In this document: one piece after another, positions 35,442 to 44,411 of the stretch
Layout of the letters: every line of letters begins with the position of its first letter
Position numbering within the stretch: the first letter of the stretch is position 1
Assembly (NCBI GenBank): GCA_006503475.1
Contig: RSEH01000299.1
Location: forward strand, 1-52,449
Source: Stentor roeselii
Lineage: Eukaryota > Ciliophora > Heterotrichea > Heterotrichida > Stentoridae
Reading direction: 5' to 3'
DNA: 52,449 bases
Notes under the pieces: model-generated
What the model was told of the DNA's origin: nothing
The model's database searches: none
The model's input: only the letters and a program-made list of their open reading frames with translations
Position numbers and translations under genes: made by a program

Positions 35442-35882
35442 ATGACTTCTCTTTTACATGTGCAAGGCGATCTTTTCAATGCTCCTGAAGATTTTTCACT
35501 TGCTCATTGTGTGTCACGTGATTTGAAGATGGGAAAAGGCATCGCGGTTCTGTTTAGGGAAAGATTTGGTCGAGTTGAAGAGCTTCGAAGTCAAAATCCT
35601 GAAGTTGGTGGAGTTGTTTATCTTCAACTTCCAGGAAGATGTGTATTTTACCTGGTGACAAAGGAGAAGTACTTCCAGAAGCCCTCATATGAATCCTTAG
35701 AAAAAAGCCTTTTCACATTAAAAGCTCTCTGCGAGTCTTTAAACCTTTATAAACTAGCAATGCCCAGACTTGGATGTGGCCTTGACAATTTAAATTGGTC
35801 AATAGTAGAAAGCCTTCTTGACTCAACTTTTCCAGAAACCTTTTCTCTTCTAATCTATTCATATAACATAGCATTACCCTAA
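35442..35882 (+). CDS. OARD1: macrodomain ADP-ribosyl hydrolase, OARD1/TARG1-like
   Basis: 146 residues, a single macrodomain: LLHVQGDLFNAPEDFSLAHC, MGKGIAVLFRERFG, a YLVTKEKYFQKPSYESL loop, and a closing MPRLGCGLDNLNW. The Lys in the YLVTK loop and the Asp of GCGLD correspond to the catalytic Lys/Asp pair of human TARG1, which removes mono-ADP-ribose from glutamate. It probably works in the nucleus on ADP-ribosylated proteins. Its stop TAA (35880-35882) overlaps that of the convergent gene. The start is preceded by ATTAA. Confidence 0.9.
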   Translation: MTSLLHVQGDLFNAPEDFSLAHCVSRDLKMGKGIAVLFRERFGRVEELRSQNPEVGGVVYLQLPGRCVFYLVTKEKYFQKPSYESLEKSLFTLKALCESLNLYKLAMPRLGCGLDNLNWSIVESLLDSTFPETFSLLIYSYNIALP

Positions 35883-36970
35883 CCACTAAACTCCCTCAAC
35901 TTCCTGATCTCCTCCTTCCTCCTCGCATCAAATTCAGTTGTGACCTTCTGAATCTCTTCCTGCATGTTAACCTTCATCTGCCTCACGACCAGGTCCATAA
36001 TATCGCCAGTTCCCCGAATTTCTTCCATCTGATTCTCGTACTTTATCTTTATCTCAGCGATCTTCATCGCTCTTTCCGTGTAATTCTTTTCCATTATCGA
36101 CTCCAGGCGTTTCTCGAAATTATCAAAGTTTTCAACAGAATGGTCTTCAAATAAATTGCTAATCTTCGCACTTGAGTTGTTTTCTTCTGTAGTCCCGCTG
36201 ATATCGCAGCGAGAACTGCGAGAAAAGTCGTTTGATGAATTCAAAGTCATACTTCTCGCCATTGCTGATAATTTTCTTGATGCTTTTCGACGTTCTAAAC
36301 CTGATTCTTGTGATTTGAAGTCAGCTACTGCTTTATGTGCTGTTTCTCGTGAAGTTGAACTTTGACGTTCAATGATGCATTCGACGTTTCGGAAAGATTT
36401 TACTTTTGATAGGTTTTTTGTTAGTTTTTCGGCCAGGGTCTTTCGGGTTTGCTCTGCTTGGGCTTTTCGAGCGGCTAAAGCGTTGGAAGACTTGGACGGG
36501 TTTAAAAGGATTTTGTCGATTGACAACTTTGGTTTGGCTTCAGCGCTCATTGATGGTTGGCTTGAGTCTTCAGTTTTTGATTGGGTTTCTGGCATCTCGA
36601 GTTTTGGGTCTTTTAAGCTTTTTGAATGTTTCAAGTCTTTTGAACTCTTGGATGTCTCACCTGTGGAATCACTTGGACGTCTAGAACAGTTTAGTCTTTG
36701 AAGAGCTGAGATTACTTGAGGTCTTACCAGCATCTTGTGCATGCGGTCTTGAAAGTCCAGGTACTTCGGGTTGTTGTTCTGCTCATATTGCTCGATGATT
36801 TTACTGTAAAGGTTCATCAACTCATGAATGACTTTCGGGTCCCAAGATTTTTCAAGTTCGATTTCTTTTTCAATTATTTTCATTGCCAGGTCCGTCGAAG
36901 CTGCGCTTGGTTTGACCACTAGCTGCTCTTTTTTCCTGTTAAAAAAGGAAAGAGACCTTTTCTGTGACAT
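35879..36970 (-). CDS. coiled-coil protein, unknown
   Basis: 363 residues. A helical N-terminal part of about 100 residues (MKIIEKEIELEKSWDPKVIH, NLYSKIIEQYEQ) is followed by a Ser/Lys-rich low-complexity middle (about 100-270) and a C-terminal coiled coil (VENFDNFEKRLESIMEKNY to the end). No known domain recognised. Its TAG stop overlaps the TAA of the macrodomain gene by two bases within CTAA. Start context AATA-AATG. Confidence 0.75.
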   Translation of the reverse strand: MSQKRSLSFFNRKKEQLVVKPSAASTDLAMKIIEKEIELEKSWDPKVIHELMNLYSKIIEQYEQNNNPKYLDFQDRMHKMLVRPQVISALQRLNCSRRPSDSTGETSKSSKDLKHSKSLKDPKLEMPETQSKTEDSSQPSMSAEAKPKLSIDKILLNPSKSSNALAARKAQAEQTRKTLAEKLTKNLSKVKSFRNVECIIERQSSTSRETAHKAVADFKSQESGLERRKASRKLSAMARSMTLNSSNDFSRSSRCDISGTTEENNSSAKISNLFEDHSVENFDNFEKRLESIMEKNYTERAMKIAEIKIKYENQMEEIRGTGDIMDLVVRQMKVNMQEEIQKVTTEFDARRKEEIRKLREFSG

Positions 36971-37063
36971 TTATTGGAGTAGAGTCAACAGAATTAAGTA
37001 ATGTCTGAAGAATTTAAATTAATGAAAGAATTGAAAAGGTTGGACTTTAGAAGATATGCTGGG

Positions 37064-38665
37064 TTAGATTATTAATGAGATGACTTCGCAGGACAGGATG
37101 TTGAAGAAACCTGACTCGAAGATCGGGTTTTCGAAGGTCTCGGAAGAGTAGCTTTGACCCTCTCCAAAATATTTATCAATCATTAGTGAAGGACCATTTC
37201 CACCTCCACCAAAACTAATCATATCTTGAGTTATGTTTGCCACATAAGTGTTTTTTCCAGTGTGTTTGTAAGTTTTAAATTCAGGCTCTAGTTGAAACAA
37301 AAAACTATCATTGCCTCCGAAGTAACTATTTGATTTTTGAAGTGAACAGTCTATAAAACAGCCGATAAGTGATTTTGATTCTGTTAGTATAACCAAGGCC
37401 ATTGGAGTTTGTGAGTCATAATCACTGGTTTTTCTCAGTAAAGTCCTCAAAGACATTCCATGATCATTAGTAGAATACACAAGAACCGGGCGATACGACC
37501 TGTAAATATGAGCAAGATTACCCCAAAGCCTCTGAATATAAGATTCTTTAAACAAAAAGAAAGGTTTTTCAACATAAGGCCTAAAAAGTAGCACAGGGTG
37601 TTTAAGGCTCAAATGAACTTCAGCTCCATCAAAGTTATACTTACTCAATCTTAACTTAAAAGCCTTGGTAATGATCAAGTCCACCGAATATTGAGACATA
37701 AAAGAAGCTTTCATGAGCTTTTCAAAATCCTTTTCTTCATCATTCATCAAGTTATCACTGCACAATAAAAACATGGAAGAAACGATTTTAATCAAAGCTT
37801 TATTTCCCTCAATAGTAAAAGTCGAAAGCAGTCTAGAAAGTAAAGGAAATGAAAAATAATCCACCCCAAAACTTGTCACAACATTCGAAACATGTTGTTT
37901 TAAGTCAATATTTCTTTTTTCCATATTTTCTTCCAACTCCTGACATTTCCTATTCAGCACTTTCATGATAATCCCGACAAGTTTTTGCAGTTCAGAATGA
38001 GTGAATGTCAAATGTTTTCCAATTATTTCCTGTTGATGAGAAGAACTGAAAATCCAATTTTTTAAAATCGTGTAAGTTTCTTCTTCAGAGTTAAAAATAA
38101 GTAAAAGTGAAGCGATTTTAGTCATTTGAGGACAATAATTAATTGATGGGTTTAGGTTGCTTATGACCCACATCATTCTTTTTAGAGAGTTTTTTCCATC
38201 GTCTGTGATGTAAAGCTTTGGAATCGACTTTTCGATTGTTATGTGCTCGCTGAAGGTAGGGAAAAGTGGATATTCATGAGGAATTTCCCGCTATTTAAGG
38301 TGTACTGGGAATACTATTTTTAATTCGGATAAATAAGAGTTGTTTCTTAGATCGATTACTAGGGAGAATAGTGAGTGCATGTCGGAATCAGCGACTCCTC
38401 TATTTGGTTATTACTTTCTGATACTTGATTTTATTTTGTCGGATTTTTTCTGCTCTGGTGATTCTTTTAGGGCTTCTGATATGAATGTCCAGTTATTTTT
38501 GTAAAGGTGTTGAGATGATAGGTAAAGAGCTGCCCTTATTCCTGGCAGCTCAATAACAAGAGTATTCAAATCAAAGAATCCTGAAATATTCCAAGTACTG
38601 AAAAGTGTTTCAATTTTTGAAAACCTTCTTTGACTGGGTGTTTTTCCACAATAACAGGCTCCCAT
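37064..38665 (-). CDS. TLDc-domain protein with two 15-nt introns
   Basis: Three exons (38665-38415, 38399-38306, 38290-37064) give 523 residues. The N-terminus MGACYCGKTPSQRRF offers Gly2 and two Cys for lipidation. A helical region like the N-terminal part of TLDc proteins of the TBC1D24/MEAK7 group spans the middle. The C-terminal TLDc domain covers about 310-515 (IYRSYRPVLVYSTNDHGMSL, LVILTESKSLIGCFID, SFLFQLEPEFKTYK, MISFGGGGNGPSLMID, FEVISL-type end). TLDc proteins act in oxidative-stress defence and V-ATPase binding. Both introns are needed to keep the frame open. The start codon is 4 bases from the divergent gene's ATG. Confidence 0.82.
38291..38305 (-). other. 15-nt intron (TLDc intron 2)
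   Basis: GTACACCTTAAATAG on the coding strand, A at position 10, with an in-frame TAG as its last codon. Splicing joins LKIVFP to REIPHEYP. Confidence 0.85.
38400..38414 (-). other. 15-nt intron (TLDc intron 1)
   Basis: GTAATAACCAAATAG on the coding strand, A at position 10, with in-frame TAA codons. Splicing joins KSSIRK to GVADSDMHSLF. Confidence 0.85.
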
Positions 38666-38669
38666 TTAT

Positions 38670-39383
38670 ATGAAAAAATTACAAGCTTTTACTCCTGAAC
38701 CAGTTTCGAAGAGCAACAAAAGGACATTGATTGAGAATATGAGTAAGACTATTGTGAAATTCTCAAAAGCAGTCTATAATCAGCCATTAACTCCTAAGTA
38801 TATCGACTATCTCGAAAAAATAAACTTACGAGAAGAAGGATTTCAAGAGGAAAGAAAAAAAACAAGCAACTTGAAATTAGGGAAGAAATTAGGAAGTGGA
38901 AGAAAATTCACCTTTGATGGGGTTCAAATTTTAAATCTTCCTCGGCTGCCTTATGGAAAGCATTCCAACTATGAAGAGCCTAATTTTATTAGAAAGCATT
39001 TCGTTGATTTGAACCTTACTCACGCAGATTTTGATGAAATAAAAAATTTCGATAGGCAATTCAGACTGCAGAAAAAAAATGCAAGAAAAGAAAAAAAGCA
39101 AAGTATGTATTCAACTAACTACACAAATAACCTAAAACAATACTTGATAATCAAATCAGATGCTGGAGAACTTAAATGCAAATTAAATGAATCGATCTCA
39201 AAAGAGTATGACAAACAAAAACGCAAATTCAGGGTACTTAGTGTTTCTGAAAGTCTTGAAACCAAACCAAAAAGCATCAGTCCTAAAAACAGGAGAAATT
39301 TAAGGGTTTCTGTTGATGATATTGAAAAGATTTTAACTGAAGAAGGGAAAGGTTTTGAACTCAATAGGAAGAAATTATTATAG
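38670..39383 (+). CDS. unknown basic protein
   Basis: 237 residues, Lys/Arg/Asn-rich and mostly helical with no membrane span. Segments such as FSKAVYNQPLTPKYIDYLEK and ILNLPRLPYGKHSNYEEPNF look conserved in style but match no family I know. The first codon is 4 bases from the start codon of the divergent TLDc gene, so its promoter or leader must lie inside that gene. Stop TAG. Confidence 0.7.
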   Translation: MKKLQAFTPEPVSKSNKRTLIENMSKTIVKFSKAVYNQPLTPKYIDYLEKINLREEGFQEERKKTSNLKLGKKLGSGRKFTFDGVQILNLPRLPYGKHSNYEEPNFIRKHFVDLNLTHADFDEIKNFDRQFRLQKKNARKEKKQSMYSTNYTNNLKQYLIIKSDAGELKCKLNESISKEYDKQKRKFRVLSVSESLETKPKSISPKNRRNLRVSVDDIEKILTEEGKGFELNRKKLL

Positions 39384-39936
39384 AACTAATTTTTTAAGAT
39401 AGGTTTTATAAAGTTTTTGTTGGAAAATTAATTTTATGTTAATATATATAAATTGCCTGATTTTTGAAGTTAAAGAAAGGTTTAAGTAGATATTAGCTAA
39501 GCATTAAATTCATATCCTTATATTTACCTGATTTTAGAAATTAAAGAAAAGGTTTGAAGTTAATGTTAGTTCAATATTTAATGATTTGGATTGATTACTT
39601 TGTAATTCGTGTAGTAAAGGCACTTGTCTTAATTTAAACTTATGATAAAGTATCAATCCAACATATATTTTTATGATAATAAAATACAGAAAGTAAATTT
39701 GTTACAAAATCATAAATTAAAATAATGGAGATCAACTAGATTTACAATTAATTTTATTAATAGGTTAATTTTGTTTAAGGTTCTGATCAGTAAAATTAAT
39801 AATCCTCATATTTTGGTTTGGGATAACTATTTTATATCTAATAAATTTTTTCCCAAAGCCAGAGATTCTAAAGATAATAGCATATATAATAACTATCTTG
39901 CTAGTTGATAATCATAATCAATCTAATTATCGATTA
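39384..39936. other. 553-bp AT-rich convergent intergenic region
   Basis: It lies between the ends of a plus gene and the minus-strand protease. It contains two imperfect direct repeats of about 55 bp listed separately. No gene or RNA recognised. Confidence 0.5.
39453..39592. repeat. two imperfect direct repeats of about 55 bp
   Basis: TGCCTGATTTTTGAAGTTAA at 39453 and TACCTGATTTTAGAAATTAA at 39535 begin two related blocks, both continuing with AGAAA-GGTTT and then a TTAGCT/TTAGTT segment. The spacing is about 82 bp. Confidence 0.65.
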
Positions 39937-41109
39937 TTAAACTAAAGGTTTTCTAAGATTCAAATTTCCGTTTGAAATATCTTGAAAATGCTGCTCGATG
40001 TCCAATAATATCGAATTATTCAGTTTTACCGAAACATTAAATTCGAGTTTTCCTTCATAACTGAAATTTTCAACACATTTAAAAATGCTTAAAAAACACT
40101 CGGCAATCAATGAATATTCCTTAATATGTATTTTTTTGTCAACAATTCTGTTTGGTGGTAAGTCAATTGATCCCGATTCTTCAAATTTTTGGATTTCTTC
40201 AAACGTGAACATTGATGGGACCACCCGATCTGTAAAACTTTTCTTTAAGCGTGAAAAAATTGGGATGCGATAAAACCGATCTAATGGCTCAAGGCTTCTC
40301 ACAATACAAAGCGCTCTTAAGAAGTCTTGTTTTAAATAGCAATAAATTGCTTTATAAAGTTGCCTTTGTCCAGGAAGTGGAGGCCCTCCAACATAAATTC
40401 CACAAACTTTTCCTTGATCATTAAAAGTAGGGCTTCCACTCATTCCACTCGTAGTCGAACATGATAAATCCAGTAAATGATCATTCATACTAACAATGTT
40501 TCCTTGTGAAAAAACGAGTCTCTTGAAGTTATGAAAAGCTTTTTCGATCAGTTCTAATTCCGTTTCTTCTGCAATTGGGCATGAATAAAATATTGAAGAA
40601 CTAGGACGAACTGGGTATCCTGCAATTGTACAACAGTTTCCAACACTGACTCCGTTTAAATCAAATTCAGCGACAGGAAAATTTATAATTTTTTTTGTCA
40701 TCAAAACTAAAATAGCAACATCGTAGGGTAAGCAGTATTCATAGCCACTTTTTTCTGATGGTGAAAAATTTGCATAGACAGATGCATAAGACTTGATAGG
40801 AATCGCAAAACACTTTTTTTTCATAACCTTGACTTGAAATTTTTCTTTCGAATATTCGTTCGAAGTCAGGTCGATTATTACATGGGCAGCAGTGGCGATG
40901 ATTCCTTGTATGAAAAGATTATCTCTCTTCAAGGGAGGGTCAAGTTTCTTGATGATGAACCCAGTTCCACCTGACAGAAATTTAACAACAACATTAGGAT
41001 TGATATTGGGAGGTGGTTGCAACTCAGTTTGTTTGAAGTCTAAAGCGTTTGAAGAGTCTATCCTCTTCGATATCAGAACATCACCGAATCCGACTCCAGC
41101 TATCTTCAT
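39937..41109 (-). CDS. trypsin-fold serine protease
   Basis: 390 residues from MKIAGVGFGD at 41109, chosen for its TATAA-AATG context; the frame is open to 41154. The catalytic triad can be read: His76 in IIATAAHVI, Asp130 in LPYDVAILVL and Ser224 in SGMSGSPTFN, with TIAGYPV between and GKVCGIYVGG after. This is a chymotrypsin/HtrA-like fold without signal peptide, PDZ domain or propeptide cleavage site, so probably cytoplasmic. The C-terminal 120 residues have no known domain. Substrate unknown. Stop TAA. Confidence 0.82.
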   Translation of the reverse strand: MKIAGVGFGDVLISKRIDSSNALDFKQTELQPPPNINPNVVVKFLSGGTGFIIKKLDPPLKRDNLFIQGIIATAAHVIIDLTSNEYSKEKFQVKVMKKKCFAIPIKSYASVYANFSPSEKSGYEYCLPYDVAILVLMTKKIINFPVAEFDLNGVSVGNCCTIAGYPVRPSSSIFYSCPIAEETELELIEKAFHNFKRLVFSQGNIVSMNDHLLDLSCSTTSGMSGSPTFNDQGKVCGIYVGGPPLPGQRQLYKAIYCYLKQDFLRALCIVRSLEPLDRFYRIPIFSRLKKSFTDRVVPSMFTFEEIQKFEESGSIDLPPNRIVDKKIHIKEYSLIAECFLSIFKCVENFSYEGKLEFNVSVKLNNSILLDIEQHFQDISNGNLNLRKPLV

Positions 41110-41221
41110 TTTATAATCGAAGAACATCCTTTGATATAGTATCTTTATTACCATAGTGAGTAAACTAATTTTCTGAAATACTGCTATTATCTAATCACAA
41201 TAAACCCCATCATATAAACAA

Positions 41222-42670
41222 CTAATTATTTTTCACCAGTTTCAAAGCACCAAGTTTAGCCTTGATAGCCGAAATAATCAAATTATCAACTTTCTGACAA
41301 TTTTCAATATCCTTAACATTCCTGCTACTAACATTGACAGTTAATTCAGCTCTTTTCGCTTTAAAATCCAATCTCTCAGCTTTTTTCCTCAGCCTATCAA
41401 CCTGATCCCCATTTTCCTGATCATCACTTTCAAAGCTATCATCTTCAACTCTCGGTATTTCCGAGGCATTTCTTTTAGCTCTACACAAAGCCAAATAATC
41501 AACTTGTTTTTTTTTCTCTTCCCTGACCTCTTCCTTCTTCTCTTCACTTTTCTTAACTTTTCTCACAAATTTAATTTCGCTTTCAGACTGAGCAGTACTT
41601 CCTTCAAGAGTAATTTTTTTCTTAACGACAGGATTTTTAAGTTTTTCCATTCTAAGAAGAATTTCCATTTGTTTGAACTTATCAACTGCAGGAGCGTAAA
41701 GGTCTCTCACAGCCTGTCCGTAGATTTTCTTGTTTTCTACTCTTTGAAGCTTTTCTCGAAGGACTTTTTCTTCTTCTTCACGTCTTTCGTTGTCTCTTCG
41801 AAGGACTTCTAAGATTGACTTTGAGTTGTAGGTTTGAGACTCTGGAAGGGTTGAAAGACTTCTTTTTTTAGATTCTTTTAATAACGCGTCGTGCTTTTTG
41901 GCGTGGTCTAGAAGGTCGGATTTGTTTAAAGGCTGGAAGTTTAAACGCTTTCGTGCCAGCTCTTCTTTACGACGGTCTAGCTCTCGCATCTCGATTTGCT
42001 CGATGTATCTTTCTTCGATTTTTTGGAATAAGGGCTTTTCTTGGAGAAGGTCGGAAATTTGCATGTTACGGGACTGGACAGCTTCAAGGTATTTTCTCCT
42101 TTTTTTCGAGCGATCTTTCATCTTTTTAATTTCTTTCGAATATTTCTCTTCAAACATCTGCATTTTTTCCCTTTCACTTTCAGCTCGTTTTTCCTTTTCA
42201 CCCTCCAAGTCCTGATTAATTAGTTTCAAATGTTTTTCAATTTTTTTCTGTCTTCTAAGTTGTTCCAAATGATATTCTCTAACTTTTAAAGCATTTTGTT
42301 TAGATTTTTCTTGTTCTTCTTTAAAATATTCATGACGAATTTTCTCAAACTGAAGATTCGGCCTTTGAAAGCGATGCTCTTCAGCAAGGCCTTGTTCAAT
42401 TGACTTGTTTATTTGGTCGAGTTTTGACTCTAGTACTGCCTTTTGATGCTTTATTGCAGATATTCGGGATTGACGGATGTGATCTTCGACTGGGTCTGTG
42501 TTCAGTTTCTTGATTAGTGAACAAATCAGAGGAGCCAGCTTTTGACGAACGGGCTTTAGTTGGCGGTAACAGTTTGAAGTGATTGAGATTAACTTTGAAC
42601 TTATTATGTGCAGTGCTTGAGGATCGGCTTGGAGTTTTTGGATTTGCTTTTTTAGATGCTGAGATGCCAT
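41222..42670 (-). CDS. coiled-coil protein, probably cytoskeletal
   Basis: 482 residues. A helical start (MASQHLKKQIQKLQADPQAL) leads to long Lys/Glu/Arg/Gln-rich coils from about 70 to 230 and 280-320. A short motif YGQAVRDLYAPAVDKFKQ follows, of a kind repeated in several axonemal coiled-coil proteins. The second half has KKSEEKKEEVREEKKKQVDY, an acidic stretch (EDDSFESDDQEN) and a C-terminal helix. No named family. Stop TAG; the histone deacetylase ends 126 bases upstream on the same strand. Confidence 0.78.
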   Translation of the reverse strand: MASQHLKKQIQKLQADPQALHIISSKLISITSNCYRQLKPVRQKLAPLICSLIKKLNTDPVEDHIRQSRISAIKHQKAVLESKLDQINKSIEQGLAEEHRFQRPNLQFEKIRHEYFKEEQEKSKQNALKVREYHLEQLRRQKKIEKHLKLINQDLEGEKEKRAESEREKMQMFEEKYSKEIKKMKDRSKKRRKYLEAVQSRNMQISDLLQEKPLFQKIEERYIEQIEMRELDRRKEELARKRLNFQPLNKSDLLDHAKKHDALLKESKKRSLSTLPESQTYNSKSILEVLRRDNERREEEEKVLREKLQRVENKKIYGQAVRDLYAPAVDKFKQMEILLRMEKLKNPVVKKKITLEGSTAQSESEIKFVRKVKKSEEKKEEVREEKKKQVDYLALCRAKRNASEIPRVEDDSFESDDQENGDQVDRLRKKAERLDFKAKRAELTVNVSSRNVKDIENCQKVDNLIISAIKAKLGALKLVKNN

Positions 42671-42796
42671 AATTATGAGGAATGATAAGATTGTTTAAGG
42701 TTTAGGGATTATGAAGAGATTTATTTTAAGAGGAGGTTAGTATATCAAAATCCATTAAAAATGATAATCTCTTCAACCAAGCCCATAAACTCCATC

Positions 42797-44020
42797 CTAA
42801 TTATCATAATATTCTAAAACAGTTTCCCTTCCAGCAATTTTCTCCCTAAAGTCACTACTAAAGAAATCAGGAGGTACATCCTGTCTCTGTACACTAGGAG
42901 CTCCTTCAAGTCTCCTAATATTTTCAAGACACCTAATCATCGCCGTTTCAAGATACTCCCGATGATTGCGATTTTCTAAAGTTTTATCGGGTTCAATATG
43001 CAAATTATAACTAGGTCCATAATACTGATAATAATCATTGACAGGAATTTCATTTTCCACATCTCTTCCAAGACAAATGGCAGTTTCATAAGTCCAGCAC
43101 CTTGCAACATTAGCGACAGTATACCCTCCTCCTCCAATGACCATCATCGGAAGTCCAAAAGTTTTCATGAACTTGACACAATTTCCATGTCCCTTAAGCG
43201 TCAAGTTGAATTTTCCAAGTTTATCATGAGCAAGTGAATCAGACCCGCACTGCATGACAATGACATTCGGCTGAAAGTGATAAACCACTTCTTTCATAAT
43301 CGGCTCAAAAATTCTTTCATAGCATTCATCAGTCATGCCTGACTTTAGCGGAATATTAAGACAATGATACTTCCCAGCCCCTGCCCCGCAATCTTTGATG
43401 TCGCCTGTTCCAGGGAAGAAGTTTCCGAACTTGTGAAAAGAAACAGTCATAACTCGGTTAGTTGTGTAAAAAGCTTCTTCGACGCCGTCACCGTGATGTG
43501 CGTCGATGTCGATGTAAAGGACTCTTGCATGGTATTTGAGAAGTTCGAGAATTGCTAAAACGATGTCGTTGATGTAGCAAAATCCTGAAGCTTCTCCCTT
43601 CTTTGCATGGTGAAAACCACCTGACCAGTTAATCACTATGTCAGCGTCGCCTTGGTTTAAGGCCTGTGCACAGTCTATTGATGCACCTGCGCAAATTTGA
43701 GAGAACTCGAACATGTTTTCGAAGACTGGACAGTCTTCTCTTGCTTTTTCGTGATGATTGAATAACTTTTCTCCTGAGATCTCTGCTCGTTGGAGGAATT
43801 TTATGTGGTCTGGAGAATGGAATTGCATTAGTTCTTCTGGAGTCGCGTAATGAGGACGCTAAGTAAAGGGTACATATACATCCATTTGACGGTAAAGTTT
43901 GTAACCGAGAATTAGCTGATGAGTCATGCGCACCCTGTGAGGTTTCATAGGATGGCCCTGTCCATAATAAAAATTTCCGATATTCTCATCATAAAAATAA
44001 GCAACTCTTGGATCTGACAT
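42797..44020 (-). CDS. class I histone deacetylase (Rpd3/HDAC1-like)
   Basis: Exon 1 is 44020-43874 and exon 2 is 43858-42797, giving 402 residues. Exon 1 supplies [20 protein letters not shown] and [18 protein letters not shown]. Exon 2 holds [20 protein letters not shown] (catalytic His pair), [16 protein letters not shown] (zinc Asp/His), [12 protein letters not shown] and GGGGYT (transition-state Tyr). This removes acetyl groups from histone tails in the nucleus. Length and all active-site residues are normal, and the usual acidic C-terminal tail is very short. Stop TAG; the start codon is 9 bases from the next gene's stop. Confidence 0.95.
43859..43873 (-). other. 15-nt intron (histone deacetylase)
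   Basis: GTACCCTTTACTTAG on the coding strand, A at position 10, ending in an in-frame TAG. Splicing joins YRQMDVY to [15 protein letters not shown], the usual class I sequence. Confidence 0.93.
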
Positions 44021-44029
44021 TTATGAAGA

Positions 44030-44335
44030 CTATTTACTTACTTTTAGACTAAATAAAAATTTGTCACCCCCTGGGTTAAAAAACCAGTCTTCCGTTCCCA
44101 TATTTTTGATTTTTTGAGAAATTTTATGTTTCATTTTTCTCTCTTTTTCTGCTTTTTTTTGTTCTTCCATTCTTGAAGAGAGTTCTCGATTTTTATGTAT
44201 GAAGTCATCAAGATCTCCGAAAGGACGTATTTTCATTGGAGAGTTCGAGTCTTGAAACTTCTTCCTGCGGTTTATATTGCGACGGTCAGGACGGTTGTAC
44301 TCCGGGGTGGCCTGGGTATGATAAGGACTTGACAT
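44030..44335 (-). CDS. small basic protein, unknown
   Basis: 101 residues, highly charged: YNRPDRRNINRRKKFQDS, then FGDLDDFIHKNRELSSRMEE and a Lys-rich helix (KKAEKERKMKHKISQKIKN) ending in GTEDWFFNPGGDKFLF. No family recognised. The TAG stop is 9 bases before the histone deacetylase ATG on the same strand. Stop and start contexts match neighbouring genes, and codon use is similar, so I accept it as real. Confidence 0.6.
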   Translation of the reverse strand: MSSPYHTQATPEYNRPDRRNINRRKKFQDSNSPMKIRPFGDLDDFIHKNRELSSRMEEQKKAEKERKMKHKISQKIKNMGTEDWFFNPGGDKFLFSLKVSK

Positions 44336-44411
44336 TTGAATTATAAATGTTAGAAAACTAAAGATATGGGCAACTAAGATTCACCATAACAATATTAATT
44401 CACTATCATCC

